NCBI GenBank assembly: GCA_019285715.1
Contig: CP079108.1
Location: forward strand, 4,169,001 to 4,233,000
Direction: 5' to 3'
From: Sphingosinicellaceae bacterium
Lineage (GTDB): Bacteria; Pseudomonadota; Alphaproteobacteria; Sphingomonadales; Sphingomonadaceae
DNA: 64,000 bases
In this document: positions 51,964-61,424 of the stretch, in pieces
Position numbering within the stretch: the stretch's first letter is position 1
How the letters are laid out: each line of letters opens with the position of its first letter
Notes under the pieces: model-generated
Databases searched by the model: none
Seen by the model: the letters and a program-made list of their open reading frames with translations, nothing else
Told to the model about the DNA's origin: nothing
Made by a program: the position numbers and the translations under genes

Positions 51964-53196
51964 CGCCGGGACCTCGTTACCCGACCGAACGCCGATGATC
52001 CGGGTCACCGCCATGTCCGCCGTCACGTTGCCGATGGTGCGGAAGATGTCGGGGATGGTCTCGACCGCGAGAAGCAGCGGCAGCACCTCGACTGGCACGC
52101 CCATCGCCAGGCACACCGGGCCGATCGCGGTGAAGAACGACACCTGGCTCGGCAGGCCGACCGCGGCCAGGCTGACCACCGTCGCGACGATGACACCGAC
52201 CATGAAGGTCAGCGGGCCGATCGGAATGCCGTGCAGCGCCGCGACGTACAGCGCCACCGCCATGTTCGCCGCCGCGCTCGTCACCCGGAACACCGATACC
52301 GCCATCGGCAGCACCATGTTGCGGACCGGTTCCGGGACTTCCAGTGGGCCACTGACGGCTTCGATCATCGACGGCAGCGAGGCGATCGACGACTGGGTGC
52401 TAAGCGCGATCGCTTGCGCCGGCAGGGCTGCCGACGCGAACCGCCGAATGCCGATGCGCCCGGCGACGATAACCACCGGATAGACCAGCAAAGTCACCGC
52501 CACGCACGAAGCGACGATTATCGCGATATAATGGGCGAGCGTGCCGGCTGCGGCGACCCCCGCCGTCGCCCCGGCGACCAGCGCCAGCGCGAACACGCCC
52601 GCCGGGGCGAGCCACAGCACCCAGTGGACGATGACCAGCAGCGCCGCGGAAATGCCGTGGAAGGTGCGGAGCAGGCTGGCGCGATACTCGCCGTCGATTC
52701 GGGTCACCGCGAAGCCGAACAGCAGGGCGAACAGCACGACCGGGACCATCTCGCCCTCCGCTGCCGACTTGATCGGGTTGACCGGAATGAAGCTGAGCAG
52801 CCATTCCGCAGAGATCGAGGTGCTCCCGACGGGCATCCCCGGCGCGCCGCCCAGTGATGCCAGCGCGCCCGCCGGCACCGGCCAGACGCTCAGCGCGCCC
52901 TCGATGATCACGCCGCTGACCAGCGCCGAGGCGAAGAGCCCGATGGCGAAATACAGCAGCGCCCGCCCCGCGACGCCGCCCGCCCGCGCCGCATCGGCCG
53001 CGGACGCGACTCCGGTGACGAGCAGCACGAAGACCAAGGGCACGATCGTCATCCGCAGGCCCCCGAGCCACGCGGCGCCGACAGTCTTGGCGACAGGCAG
53101 CAGCGCTTCGGGCACCGTGCCGCCGAACTTGCCGAGCACGACGCCGGCGACCAGCCCGCCGGCCAGCGCCGCGAGGATCCGTTGGCTCAATGTCAT
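51940..53196 (-). CDS. DAACS-family dicarboxylate/amino acid:cation symporter
   Basis: A 418-residue inner-membrane symporter of the GltP/DctA family with about eight to ten helices. Signatures include RMTIVPLVFVLLVTGVAS, the hairpin-loop STQSSIASLPSMIEA (in GltP-type proteins a serine-rich SSSAATLP loop), and NMAVALYVAALHGI followed by the substrate-binding region. It imports acidic amino acids or C4-dicarboxylates with Na+ or H+. The start is ATG 53196, overlapping the MocR regulator stop (ATGA), so it is translated with that regulator. Its 3' end overlaps the amidase gene by 24 bases on the other strand. Confidence 0.92.
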   Translation of the reverse strand: MTLSQRILAALAGGLVAGVVLGKFGGTVPEALLPVAKTVGAAWLGGLRMTIVPLVFVLLVTGVASAADAARAGGVAGRALLYFAIGLFASALVSGVIIEGALSVWPVPAGALASLGGAPGMPVGSTSISAEWLLSFIPVNPIKSAAEGEMVPVVLFALLFGFAVTRIDGEYRASLLRTFHGISAALLVIVHWVLWLAPAGVFALALVAGATAGVAAAGTLAHYIAIIVASCVAVTLLVYPVVIVAGRIGIRRFASAALPAQAIALSTQSSIASLPSMIEAVSGPLEVPEPVRNMVLPMAVSVFRVTSAAANMAVALYVAALHGIPIGPLTFMVGVIVATVVSLAAVGLPSQVSFFTAIGPVCLAMGVPVEVLPLLLAVETIPDIFRTIGNVTADMAVTRIIGVRSGNEVPALDAAPVQ

Positions 53197-54713
53197 GCGT
53201 GCGCGCTTCCCTGTAGTGCCCCGACGCCAACGCCCGGTTCGCGGTTCAGGCCCCCGGCGGCCGCCAGCCCCCGCAGCGCACGTTCCGCCTCGGCCTCGGT
53301 CAAGCTGCCGAAACCGATGCGCAGGCCGCGCGGCGCGTCGGGGGTCGCAGTGAACGAGGCCGACGCGGCGAGACGGAGGCCCTGTGCCGCCGCGCCGCCC
53401 TCGATGCGGTCGAGCAACGCGCGGTCGGGAAAGCGCAGCCAGAAGGCCAGCCCGCCGTCGGGGACGCGGTAGTCGACATGGTCACCGAAGGTCGAGCGCA
53501 ACTGCCGGTCGAAGGCGTGGCGGCGGACGGCGTAGATCTGGGTGACGCGGCGCGCATGGCGGCGCAGCTCGCCCTCGACAATCAGCTCGGCCGCAGCGTC
53601 CTCGGTCAGCGTGTTGCCCATGCCGTCGGTCAGCGACACCCCGTGCGCGACCGCGTCGATGAAGGCGCGTGGTGCCGCGATGTAGCCGATCCTGAGCGCC
53701 GGTAGCAGCAGCTTCGACAGTGATCCGACATAGATCACCCGGTCGGGCGCATAGCTCGCCATCGGCAGCAGCGGCTGCGAGTCGAAGTGGTACTCGTGGT
53801 CGTAGTCGTCCTCGATGATTGCGAAGCCGAACTGGCGCGCCAGCATCAACAGCCGCAGCCGGCGCTCGGGGCGCAGCGCGACCGTGGTTGGGAACTGGTG
53901 GTGGGGGGTCAGGAAGATCGCGCGGACGCGGTGGAGCCGGCACTGGCGCTCGACATCGACGACATCGACGCCCTGCTCGTCGAGGTGAACTGGTACGATC
54001 TTGGCGCCTAGGTCGGTGAATGCAGCAACCGCGGGTTCGTAGGTCAGGGCCTCGACCAGCACGGTGTCGCCGGGCGCGATCAGGGTCCGCGCCGCGAGGT
54101 AGATGCCGTTCTGGCTGCCCCGGGTGATGCAGATCTCGTCGAGCCCGACGGCCAGCCCGCGCTCGCTGCGGAGCATGCCCGCCACCGCCTCGCGCAGCCG
54201 GGGCGAGCCGCGCGGGTCGCGGTACTGCATGCGGTTGTCGCGCGAGGCGCGGTGGATCGCCGAGCGGTAGGCGCGGGCCAACACGTCGGCGGGGAACAGC
54301 CGGCCGTCGGGCGCGCCCTCGTCGAGCTTGAGGCCGCCCTCGCCGGACAGCGCCAGTGGCCGCTCCGGGGGCGCGCGGAAGCTGTACTCGGCCTCCGCGG
54401 GGGCGTTCTTGACCGGCGGAGCGAGCGTCGGCGGTGGGCGCAGGACGTGCGACAGCTCGGCCGCGACCATCGTGCCGCGGGTGCCGCGCGACTCCAGCCA
54501 GCCCTGCGCGACGAGGTCCTCGTAGGCGACGACGACGGTCTTGCGGTTGACCGCGAGGGTCGCGGCGAGGTCGCGGCTGCTCGGCAGGAAGGTGCCGGGC
54601 GGCAGGCGCCCGGCCTCGATGCCGTGGATGACCGCGTGGACGATCTGGAGGTACAGCGGCCGCGGCAAGGCCGGGTCGACGGGCCCCAGCATGATCTTCC
54701 ACGGTCGCAGCAT
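53193..54713 (-). CDS. MocR/PdxR-type PLP-dependent transcriptional regulator
   Basis: A 506-residue regulator fusing a GntR-type winged helix (about 18-85: PLYLQIVHAVIHGIEAGRLP, then TFLPSSRDLAATLAVNRKTV) to an aminotransferase fold (about 135-490). The PLP lysine is K334 in VGSLSKLLLPALRIGY, with DDYD at 302-305 and TPHHQFPTT upstream. MocR proteins sense PLP-amino acid adducts and control uptake or metabolism of the cognate amino acid. It is coupled (ATGA) to the DAACS symporter, the likely target. GGGGCCAA-type sites in the 162-base gap to the S9 peptidase may be its operators. Start ATG 54713. Confidence 0.92.
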   Translation of the reverse strand: MLRPWKIMLGPVDPALPRPLYLQIVHAVIHGIEAGRLPPGTFLPSSRDLAATLAVNRKTVVVAYEDLVAQGWLESRGTRGTMVAAELSHVLRPPPTLAPPVKNAPAEAEYSFRAPPERPLALSGEGGLKLDEGAPDGRLFPADVLARAYRSAIHRASRDNRMQYRDPRGSPRLREAVAGMLRSERGLAVGLDEICITRGSQNGIYLAARTLIAPGDTVLVEALTYEPAVAAFTDLGAKIVPVHLDEQGVDVVDVERQCRLHRVRAIFLTPHHQFPTTVALRPERRLRLLMLARQFGFAIIEDDYDHEYHFDSQPLLPMASYAPDRVIYVGSLSKLLLPALRIGYIAAPRAFIDAVAHGVSLTDGMGNTLTEDAAAELIVEGELRRHARRVTQIYAVRRHAFDRQLRSTFGDHVDYRVPDGGLAFWLRFPDRALLDRIEGGAAAQGLRLAASASFTATPDAPRGLRIGFGSLTEAEAERALRGLAAAGGLNREPGVGVGALQGSAHA

Positions 54714-54757
54714 TGGCCCCCTCGACTGCCCAGTTCCATGGGCCATTACGGGGCCAA
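54713..54757. promoter_or_regulatory. candidate MocR operator repeats
   Basis: TTGGCCCC (54713-54720) and GGGGCCAA (54750-54757) are exact inverted repeats 37 bases apart, centre to centre, with a third related site ATGGGCCA between them at about 54738-54745. The first overlaps the regulator's own start codon. MocR/PdxR proteins often bind paired repeats in their divergent promoter region, so this is a good candidate, but untested. Confidence 0.45.
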
Positions 54758-54875
54758 GACTACCACTCCGGCGTCGCGATGCAAGCGCGCTGGCCCCGGT
54801 GCATTCGCGGTGTTGGCACTTGTGGCGCGGTCGGCGACTGGCATGGTGAGCGGGCTGGCAACGCAGGGAGGCACG

Positions 54876-56945
54876 ATGGCACCGGAGCGGATCGGGACGG
54901 GGGTGCTGGCGCTGGTGATCGCCGCGCTCGTCGGGACTGCCGCGACCGCGCGCGGGCCGATCGAGCCGGCCGACATCATGGGCCTGCGCGACATGCGGCA
55001 GGTCGCGATGGCGCCGGATGGGCGTACGATCCTGTTTACCGTGCAGGACCAGATGGCGACCTTCTCGCCGCCGCACGCGACGGTGTGGTCGGTGCCCGCC
55101 GACGGCAGCGCCCCGGCGCGCCGCTTCATCGTCAGTGCGGGGGTCGACGACAGCCCGGCCTGGGCCCCGGACGGGCGCTCGGTCGCCTTCCTGTCGAACC
55201 GCAAGAACCCGCTCAGCGGCGGTGCAGACACGGGTTATGCCTTCAGGGTCGATGCCGCGACCACCCCGGGCGCGCCGGTCGCCGCGATTCCGCCACCCGC
55301 CGAAATACCCGCCGCCGGGGCCGAGCCGTCGCGGCAATTGTGGCTGATCCCGGCGCATGGCGGCGAGGCCGAGCCGCTGACGGCGCTGCCCGGCGACATC
55401 GCCAGCTTCGCCTGGTCGCCCGACGGCACCCGCGTCGCCTTCCTCAGCGCCGATCCCGAAACGCCTGCGGAGGTCGCCGACCGGACCGCCAAGCGTGACG
55501 CCGTCGTGGTCGACAAGCCGCGCGCCTTCACCCGGCTGTGGGTGTTCGACCTCGCCAGCCACGTCGCGCGCAAGCTGTCGCCGCCCGGGCTCAACGTCAG
55601 CGCGGTCGACTGGTCGCCGAACGGTCGCGAACTCGCGCTGCGGGTGTCCGACACGACGGGGATCAACGAGTATTTCTACCACTCCCGGGTCGTCCGCTTC
55701 GACCTCGCCACCGGCAGCGTCGGCCCGGCGCTGGTCGAGCACGCTGGCGAAGGCCCGCGCTGGTCACCGGACGGTCGCTCGATCGTCGCGGCGCAGATCC
55801 AGCCCGGCTTCATCGGGACGGCGGTGCGCGTCGTCGATGTCGTCTCGGGGCGCGTCGCGGCCCCGGTCGACTCCTATCCGGGGCTTTTGAGCAATCTCCG
55901 CTGGACCCCGGACAGCCGCTCGCTGACCGCGCTGTCGTTCGAGCGGACCCGGTCGAAGCTTGTCCGCATCGCCCTCACCAAGCCGGGCGTGACGGTGCTG
56001 GCGGCGCTCGACGGCGAGGCCGCCGAGGCGTCGGCGAGCACCGACGGCAAGCGCTTCGCGGTGGCGCTGTCGAGCCCTGACCGACCGGCGGATGTGTGGA
56101 CAGTCGCGGCCGGCGCGCCGCCCAAGGTCGTCACCCGGATCAATCCGCAGGTCGCCGACTGGTCGCTCGGGCACGTCCGCGAGATCCAGTGGAAGAACAC
56201 CAAGGACGGCCAGACGATCTATGGCGTGCTGGTGACGCCGCCGGGATATGTCGCCGGCACCCCGATCAAGACCGTCGTGCAGCTGCACGGCGGGCCGGAG
56301 TGGGCGTGGTGGTCGGGGTGGCTCGGGAGTTGGCACGAGTGGGCGCAGATGCTCGCCAGCCACGGCTATGCGGTGCTGCTGCCCAACCCGCGCGGCTCCG
56401 ATGGGCAGGGCACGGCCTTCGCGCGCGCCGTCGGCAAGGACTGGGGCGGCATGGACTATCAGGACGTGCTCGACGGCATCGACAGCCTGGTCGCGCAGAA
56501 GATCGCCGATCCGGCGCGGCTCGGCATCGGCGGCTGGAGCTATGGCGGCTTCCTGTCCGCATGGGCGGTGACACACGGCGACCGCTTCAAGGCGGCGGTG
56601 GTCGGTGCGGCACCGGTCGACCTGTCGGCGATGGCGCGGATTACCGACACGCCGGACTTCACGCTCGGCTATCTCGGGCAGGTCGATGCCAACGCCGCGA
56701 ACTACGACGTGCATTCGCCGATCCGGCGCGTCGACACGGTGACGACGCCGGTGCTGGTGCTGCACGGGGCCGAGGATACGCGGGTGCCGGCCACCATGGG
56801 CCTGCAGTTCTATCGCGGTCTGAAACTGCTCGGCAAGGACGCCGAGATGGTGCGCTATCCGAGGGAGCCGCACTGGTTTCACGAGCCGGCGCATCAGGAG
56901 GATGTGCAGCGGCGGGTGCTGGCGTTCTTCGACGCGCATTTGTAG
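54876..56945 (+). CDS. exported S9-family (prolyl oligopeptidase/DPP-like) peptidase
   Basis: A 689-residue serine peptidase with a signal peptide (about 1-31, ending TAATA-like AATARG), a beta-propeller of WD40-like blades (DDSPAWAPDGRSVAFLSN, FAWSPDGTRVAFLS, WSPNGRELALRV, PRWSPDGRSIVAA and others) and a C-terminal alpha/beta-hydrolase. The catalytic triad is S555 in GGWSYGGFL, D634 in GAEDTRV and H666 in REPHWF. Such enzymes cleave short peptides, often releasing dipeptides. GGGAGG lies five bases before ATG 54876. It is divergent from mocR and probably feeds the adjacent amino-acid symporter. Confidence 0.92.
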   Translation: MAPERIGTGVLALVIAALVGTAATARGPIEPADIMGLRDMRQVAMAPDGRTILFTVQDQMATFSPPHATVWSVPADGSAPARRFIVSAGVDDSPAWAPDGRSVAFLSNRKNPLSGGADTGYAFRVDAATTPGAPVAAIPPPAEIPAAGAEPSRQLWLIPAHGGEAEPLTALPGDIASFAWSPDGTRVAFLSADPETPAEVADRTAKRDAVVVDKPRAFTRLWVFDLASHVARKLSPPGLNVSAVDWSPNGRELALRVSDTTGINEYFYHSRVVRFDLATGSVGPALVEHAGEGPRWSPDGRSIVAAQIQPGFIGTAVRVVDVVSGRVAAPVDSYPGLLSNLRWTPDSRSLTALSFERTRSKLVRIALTKPGVTVLAALDGEAAEASASTDGKRFAVALSSPDRPADVWTVAAGAPPKVVTRINPQVADWSLGHVREIQWKNTKDGQTIYGVLVTPPGYVAGTPIKTVVQLHGGPEWAWWSGWLGSWHEWAQMLASHGYAVLLPNPRGSDGQGTAFARAVGKDWGGMDYQDVLDGIDSLVAQKIADPARLGIGGWSYGGFLSAWAVTHGDRFKAAVVGAAPVDLSAMARITDTPDFTLGYLGQVDANAANYDVHSPIRRVDTVTTPVLVLHGAEDTRVPATMGLQFYRGLKLLGKDAEMVRYPREPHWFHEPAHQEDVQRRVLAFFDAHL

Positions 56946-56977
56946 CGCTACGGTTTGGGGACGTCCCGGCCCCGATC

Positions 56978-57062
56978 GTCATCCCGGGCTTGACCCGGGA
57001 CCCAGCTAACCCAGCGCTCGCACCCCGAAGTTAGCTGGGTCCCGGGTCAAGCCCGGGATGAC
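56978..57062. repeat. REP-like palindromic repeat, type A copy 3
   Basis: GTCATCCCGGGCTTGACCCG and GTCAAGCCCGGGATGAC arms with inner CCCAGCTAAC/GTTAGCTGGG, nearly identical to copies at 312-400 and 20671-20755. A fragment CCCGGGATGAC repeats at 57078-57088. It lies between the converging S9 peptidase and PaiB-like genes. Confidence 0.85.
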
Positions 57063-57093
57063 GATTTTGAGCGGCTTCCCCCGGGATGACGAC

Positions 57094-57687
57094 TCAGCGC
57101 TCGAAGCGCCGCATCCAGCGCACCAGCGCCGCATCCTCGTGGCTGGCGGCGATGCGCTCGAAGGTCGGGCGCGCCTCGTCCTGCCCCAGCTTGAAGCGGC
57201 CGTGGACCGCGGTAACCTTCGCCCGAAACGCGACGATCGCGCGGAGCATGCCGTCGTAGCGCGGGCCGATTTCGGACGACTGCCAGGGGTCGGGGCGGCC
57301 CCGCTCCACCGCGTCCGAGAGCACGTCGACCGACATCGCGGTCTCGTCGGGCAGGAACTCGACCTCGGCCTCGATGCGCAGCTGGGCATAGTTCCAGGTC
57401 GGGGCCCAGTCGCGGCGGCCGGCGTGCTCGGGGGAGATGTAGGCTTGCGGGCCCTGGAACAGGATCAGCGACCGGGGCGAGGCCGTCAGTTGCGCGAACA
57501 GCGGATTGCGGCGCCCCATGTGACCGAGGAGGTGGGTCACCCGGCCGTCGGGGCCGTCTTCGCCGAGCAGCGGCAGCAGGCTCGCCGCCGCCATGCCGCC
57601 GTCTGCCGCACATACCCAGGCGAGCGGGTATTCAGCGATCAGGTCGCGGACGTCGCCGTCCCGGTAGGTCTCGAAAACATCGGTCAC
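57094..57687 (-). CDS. PaiB-family FMN-binding protein
   Basis: A 197-residue protein of the FMN-binding split-barrel PaiB family. Signatures are RDLIAEYPLAWVCAADGG near the N-terminus, HLLGHMGRRNPLFAQL, and the PQAYISPEHAGRRDWAPTWN block typical of PaiB. In Bacillus PaiB was described as a repressor of sporulation and protease genes, but related proteins are simply flavin or haem-oxygenase-like split-barrel enzymes, so a regulatory role is not assured. The start is ATG 57687. A type A repeat follows the stop. Confidence 0.88.
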   Translation of the reverse strand: MTDVFETYRDGDVRDLIAEYPLAWVCAADGGMAAASLLPLLGEDGPDGRVTHLLGHMGRRNPLFAQLTASPRSLILFQGPQAYISPEHAGRRDWAPTWNYAQLRIEAEVEFLPDETAMSVDVLSDAVERGRPDPWQSSEIGPRYDGMLRAIVAFRAKVTAVHGRFKLGQDEARPTFERIAASHEDAALVRWMRRFER

Positions 57688-57793
57688 AGGTTCAGCTATC
57701 GGCCCCAGCAGCGTCGATCATCGATGCTGTGCCCGGCTCGCGGCGACAACCGCCAAGACCGGAAAGAGTTCGGGGCCAAGCGCTGCGGCCCGG

Positions 57794-58441
57794 TCACGGG
57801 GCCGGTGGCACGACCTCCGCGGCGCGGGCGTACGCAGCAACGGTCGCGGGCCGCGCCTTGATCGCCGCGACCCAGCGGTCGACATGCGCGAAGTCGCCGG
57901 GAGCCGCGAACTCGTTGCTCAGGGCCGCGAACACCCACGGGTAACTCGCCATGTCGGCGACGCTGTAGTCGGCACCGGCGAGGAAGTCGTGGTCGGCCAG
58001 CCGCCGGTCCATGACGCCGAGCAGGCGCTTGGTCTCGTCGGTGTAGCGCTTGATGCCGTACTCGACGCGTTCGGGCGCGAACTTGACGAAGTGCGCGGCC
58101 TGGCCCGCCATCGGCCCGAGTCCGCCGACCTGCCAGAACAGCCACTCCTTGACAGCGACGCGCTCGCGCAGCGTGTCGCCGGCGAAGCGGTGCGCCTTCT
58201 TGGCGAGGTATAGCAGGATCGCCCCCGACTCGAAGATGCTCAGCGGCCCCTGCCCGTCGCCGGGATCGTGGTCGACGATCGCCGGCATGCGGTTGTTGGG
58301 GCTGATCTTGAGGAAGGCCGGCTCGAACTGCTCCTTGTTGCCGATGTTGACGGGCTTGAGCCGGTACTCGAACCCGCACTCCTCGAGCATCAGCGTGATC
58401 TTGTGCCCGTTCGGGGTCGGCCAGTAATAAAAGTCGATCAT
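57794..58441 (-). CDS. glutathione S-transferase family protein (YghU/Ure2p-like)
   Basis: A 215-residue GST. The N-terminal thioredoxin-like domain has DFYYWPTPNGHKITLMLEE, where the PNGHK motif marks the nu/Ure2p-like class with disulfide-bond oxidoreductase activity, and PAIVDHD and FESGAILLYLA with the glutathione-binding ES pair. The C-terminal helical domain follows from about residue 90. The start is ATG 58441; an upstream GTG at about 58462 would add seven residues. It lies ten bases after the crotonase stop on the same strand. The substrate is unknown. Confidence 0.9.
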   Translation of the reverse strand: MIDFYYWPTPNGHKITLMLEECGFEYRLKPVNIGNKEQFEPAFLKISPNNRMPAIVDHDPGDGQGPLSIFESGAILLYLAKKAHRFAGDTLRERVAVKEWLFWQVGGLGPMAGQAAHFVKFAPERVEYGIKRYTDETKRLLGVMDRRLADHDFLAGADYSVADMASYPWVFAALSNEFAAPGDFAHVDRWVAAIKARPATVAAYARAAEVVPPAP

Positions 58442-58451
58442 CCGGATTTCC

Positions 58452-59243
58452 TTACTGACCACGTCCTCGCGCCTGCACGGCGGCGCGCCGGGCTTCGACA
58501 TCGGCGGCACCGACGCTGGCGTTGGCGGCCGCCCCGCGCTCGTGCTCGAGCGCCATCCCCTCGCCTAGGCTCGTCGCATAGCCGTCGTCGATCAACTTCT
58601 TGTAGGCCTGGATAAAGCCGGTCTCGATGCCCGCCATGTCGCGGGCGAGCGCGGTCGCGGCACCGAGCAGCTCGTTGGCCGGGACCACCCGGTTGACCAG
58701 CCCCCAGCGCTCGGCGGTCGCGGCGTCGAGGAAATTGCCGGTCAGCGACAGCTCCTTGGCCCGCGACGGGCCGATGATGCGGGAGAGCTTCTGGCTCAGC
58801 CCCCAGCCCGGCATGATGCCGACCCGGGCGTGGGTGTCGGCGAAGCGCGCGCCCTCGCTGGCGATCAGCACGTCGCAGGCGAGCGCGACCTCGAAGCCGC
58901 CGGTGATGGCGACGCCGTTGATGGCCCCGATGACCGGCTTGCGGCACAGTTCGATCGCCTTGACCGGGTTGGCGTCGGGCGCATCGGCGGTGGCGTCGGC
59001 CATCGCGCCCGCGTCGCTGCCGAGCTCCTTCAGGTCGAGCCCGGCGGTGAAGGCGCGGGTGCCCGACCCGGTCAGCACGACGGCGCGGACGCTGTCGTCG
59101 GCGTCGAGCGCGTGCATCGTCGCGGCCAGGCTCGCGCGCAGCGATTTCGACAGCGCGTTCATCGCCTGCGGGCGGTTGAGCGTCACTACCGCGACCCCGT
59201 CGCCGATCTCGACCAGAACCTCGTCGCTACCGATCTCGTTCAT
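58452..59243 (-). CDS. enoyl-CoA hydratase/isomerase (crotonase) family protein
   Basis: A 263-residue crotonase-fold enzyme that hydrates enoyl-CoAs or isomerises them. The oxyanion hole is formed by RAFTAGLDLKEL and GAINGVAITGGFEVALACD, both well preserved. The catalytic glutamate position in the second block (GFE) is present, and GIMPGWGLSQKLSRIIG is family-typical. Start ATG 59243 has GAGGAG at good distance. It leads a two-gene unit with the GST and is divergent from the histidine kinase. It could serve the acyl-CoA pathway at 24-29 kb, though unlinked. Confidence 0.92.
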   Translation of the reverse strand: MNEIGSDEVLVEIGDGVAVVTLNRPQAMNALSKSLRASLAATMHALDADDSVRAVVLTGSGTRAFTAGLDLKELGSDAGAMADATADAPDANPVKAIELCRKPVIGAINGVAITGGFEVALACDVLIASEGARFADTHARVGIMPGWGLSQKLSRIIGPSRAKELSLTGNFLDAATAERWGLVNRVVPANELLGAATALARDMAGIETGFIQAYKKLIDDGYATSLGEGMALEHERGAAANASVGAADVEARRAAVQARGRGQ

Positions 59244-59353
59244 GCCGTGCTCCTCAACCGCTGTCCGCCGTGCGTCTTTGCCGCGCTCCTGCGGCCCCGT
59301 CAAAATCGCCGATCGACGTTGCCAAACTGCCGGGCCACCAATATCAACGCGCT

Positions 59354-61351
59354 ATGGACGGGGCTCCCCTGATCGAGGTGAACGCCGAGGCCCCCGCCAC
59401 CTACTCCCGCATATCGTGGGTGCTGGCGCTGGTCGCTGCTGCCGGCTTCGCGTTGCTGCTGGGCGGGCTGGTCCAGTCCAGCCTGCGCGCCAATGCCGCT
59501 CGCGACAACGCCGCCGCGTGGCAGCTGCACACGTACCAGGTCATGCTCACCGCCGAGCGGTTGCAATCGGCGGTGTTCGATGCCCAGCGCAGTCGGCGCG
59601 GCTATGTCATCAACGACGGGCGCGACCTGGCGCTGCTGATCCCCTACCGCGCCGCGGTGGCGAAGGTGCCGGGGCTGATCCGCGAGTTGCGCCGGCTGAC
59701 CGCCGACAGCCCCGACCAGCAGCAGCGCATCACCACGCTCGACGCGCTGATCGCGCCCCAGCTCAGGCGGATGGCCGATCTGTCGACCGCGACCCGGCAG
59801 AAGGCGACGGTCGGCAACGACGGCAGCACGTCGGCGGGCGAGGTCAATATCAACCAGATCCGCGCGGCCGTCGCCCGCATCGTCGACACCGAGCAGGGCC
59901 TGCTGCGCGCCCGCAACGACCGCGTCCGCGAGGCCGATGCCGAGGTCAAGGCGGCGTCGCGCTCGCTGTCGTTCTCGGGGCTGGCGTTGCTCGTCATCGC
60001 GCTGGTGACGGGTAGCTTCGCGGTCAATGCCCTGCTGCGGGCGCGGCGCGCGGCGCAGGACGCCGCGGAGGCGGTGCAGGCGCGCATCGCACTCGAGGTC
60101 GCGGTCAACGCGCGCACCGCCGAGATCGCCGCGTCGAACACCGCGCTGCGCCAGGAGATCGCCGCCAAGCAGGCCGCCGAGGCGCAGATCCGCCAGATGC
60201 AGAAGCTCGAGTCGATCGGCCAGCTGACCGGCGGCATCGCGCACGACTTCAACAACATGCTGTCGATCATCATCGGCAGCCTCGACCTCGCGGTGCGGCG
60301 CTTGAACGAGCCGGACGGACGCGTCCGCAAGTACATCGACAACGCCACCGACGGCGCCAAGCGCGCCGCGGCGCTGACCGCGCGGCTGCTCGCCTTCTCG
60401 CGCCAGCAGGCGCTGGCGCCGGAGCCGATCGACGCCAATGTCTTCGTCGGCAACATCTCGGAACTGCTGCGGCGGACGCTCGGCGAGGGCATCAAGATCG
60501 AGACGGTGCTGGCGGGCGGCCTGTGGCGCACTTATGCCGACGCGGGCGAGCTCGAGAATGCGGTGGTCAACCTCGCGGTCAACGCCCGCGACGCGATGGA
60601 GGGCAGCGGCCGGCTGACCATCGAGACCGCCAACACCCACCTCGACGATGCCTACGCCCGCGACCATGCCGATGTCACGCCGGGGCAATATGTCGTGGTC
60701 TGTGTCACCGACACCGGCGGCGGCATGCCCGCCGAGGTCATCGAGAAGGCGTTCGACCCGTTCTTCACGACCAAGTCGGTCGGCAAGGGCACCGGCCTCG
60801 GGCTCAGCCAGGTCTACGGCTTCGTCAAGCAGTCGGGCGGCCACGTGAAAATCTATTCGGAGGCCGGCAAGGGCACGACGGTCAAGCTGTACATGCCGCG
60901 CTGGACCGGAGCGGATGCGACCCCGCGCGAGCTCCTGCCCACCGCCGCGATGCCGGTCGCCGTCGACGGCGAGATCATCGTCGTGGTCGAGGACGAGGAG
61001 CGCGTCCGGCTGGTGACGGTCGATGCGCTGCGCGACCTCGGCTACCAGGTCGTCCACGCCGGCGACGGGCGCGAGGCACTGACCTTGCTGGCCACCATGG
61101 ACCGGGTCGACCTGTTGTTCACCGATATCGTCATGCCCAACATGAACGGGCGCGAGCTTGCCGACGCCGCGCGCTTCCACCGCGAGGGCATCAAGGTCCT
61201 GTACACCACCGGCTATACGCGCAACGCCGTCGTCCACAACGGCATGCTGGATGCGGACGTGGCGTTCCTGCCGAAGCCGTTCACGGTCCAGGCGCTGGCG
61301 TTGAAGGTGCGGCAGGTGCTCGACGGCGGCGGGGTCAACCGGCGGGTCTGA
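59354..61351 (+). CDS. hybrid histidine kinase with CHASE3 sensor domain
   Basis: A 665-residue membrane kinase. TM1 is at about 22-41 and TM2 at about 206-226, enclosing a CHASE3 sensor domain (about 48-200: [20 protein letters not shown]). A coiled coil (about 228-288) leads to the HisKA-type dimerisation domain with [16 protein letters not shown], in which H297 is phosphorylated. The HATPase domain has the N-box [18 protein letters not shown] and [20 protein letters not shown]-terminal receiver (about 540-655) carries the phospho-acceptor aspartate in [13 protein letters not shown]. The HDFNN type is common in sphingomonads. No cognate response regulator or Hpt is adjacent, so its output is unknown. 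Start ATG 59354. Confidence 0.93.
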   Translation: MDGAPLIEVNAEAPATYSRISWVLALVAAAGFALLLGGLVQSSLRANAARDNAAAWQLHTYQVMLTAERLQSAVFDAQRSRRGYVINDGRDLALLIPYRAAVAKVPGLIRELRRLTADSPDQQQRITTLDALIAPQLRRMADLSTATRQKATVGNDGSTSAGEVNINQIRAAVARIVDTEQGLLRARNDRVREADAEVKAASRSLSFSGLALLVIALVTGSFAVNALLRARRAAQDAAEAVQARIALEVAVNARTAEIAASNTALRQEIAAKQAAEAQIRQMQKLESIGQLTGGIAHDFNNMLSIIIGSLDLAVRRLNEPDGRVRKYIDNATDGAKRAAALTARLLAFSRQQALAPEPIDANVFVGNISELLRRTLGEGIKIETVLAGGLWRTYADAGELENAVVNLAVNARDAMEGSGRLTIETANTHLDDAYARDHADVTPGQYVVVCVTDTGGGMPAEVIEKAFDPFFTTKSVGKGTGLGLSQVYGFVKQSGGHVKIYSEAGKGTTVKLYMPRWTGADATPRELLPTAAMPVAVDGEIIVVVEDEERVRLVTVDALRDLGYQVVHAGDGREALTLLATMDRVDLLFTDIVMPNMNGRELADAARFHREGIKVLYTTGYTRNAVVHNGMLDADVAFLPKPFTVQALALKVRQVLDGGGVNRRV

Positions 61352-61424
61352 GAGGAACAAGGGCCGAGCTAGATCAACATTGACAGGGCGGAAAGTGATG
61401 AGCGGATGCTGGACTCTCCCCCAC

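Noticed and set aside
54876-56945. S9 peptidase next to a TonB receptor and regulator considered as a lasso-peptide isopeptidase locus
   Set aside because: No lasso precursor, B or C protein genes occur nearby, and the peptidase looks like a general dipeptidyl-peptidase type.
59300-61360. Long minus-strand open frame opposite the hybrid histidine kinase
   Set aside because: Antisense shadow; no domain recognisable, while the plus strand encodes complete CHASE3, HisKA, HATPase and receiver motifs.
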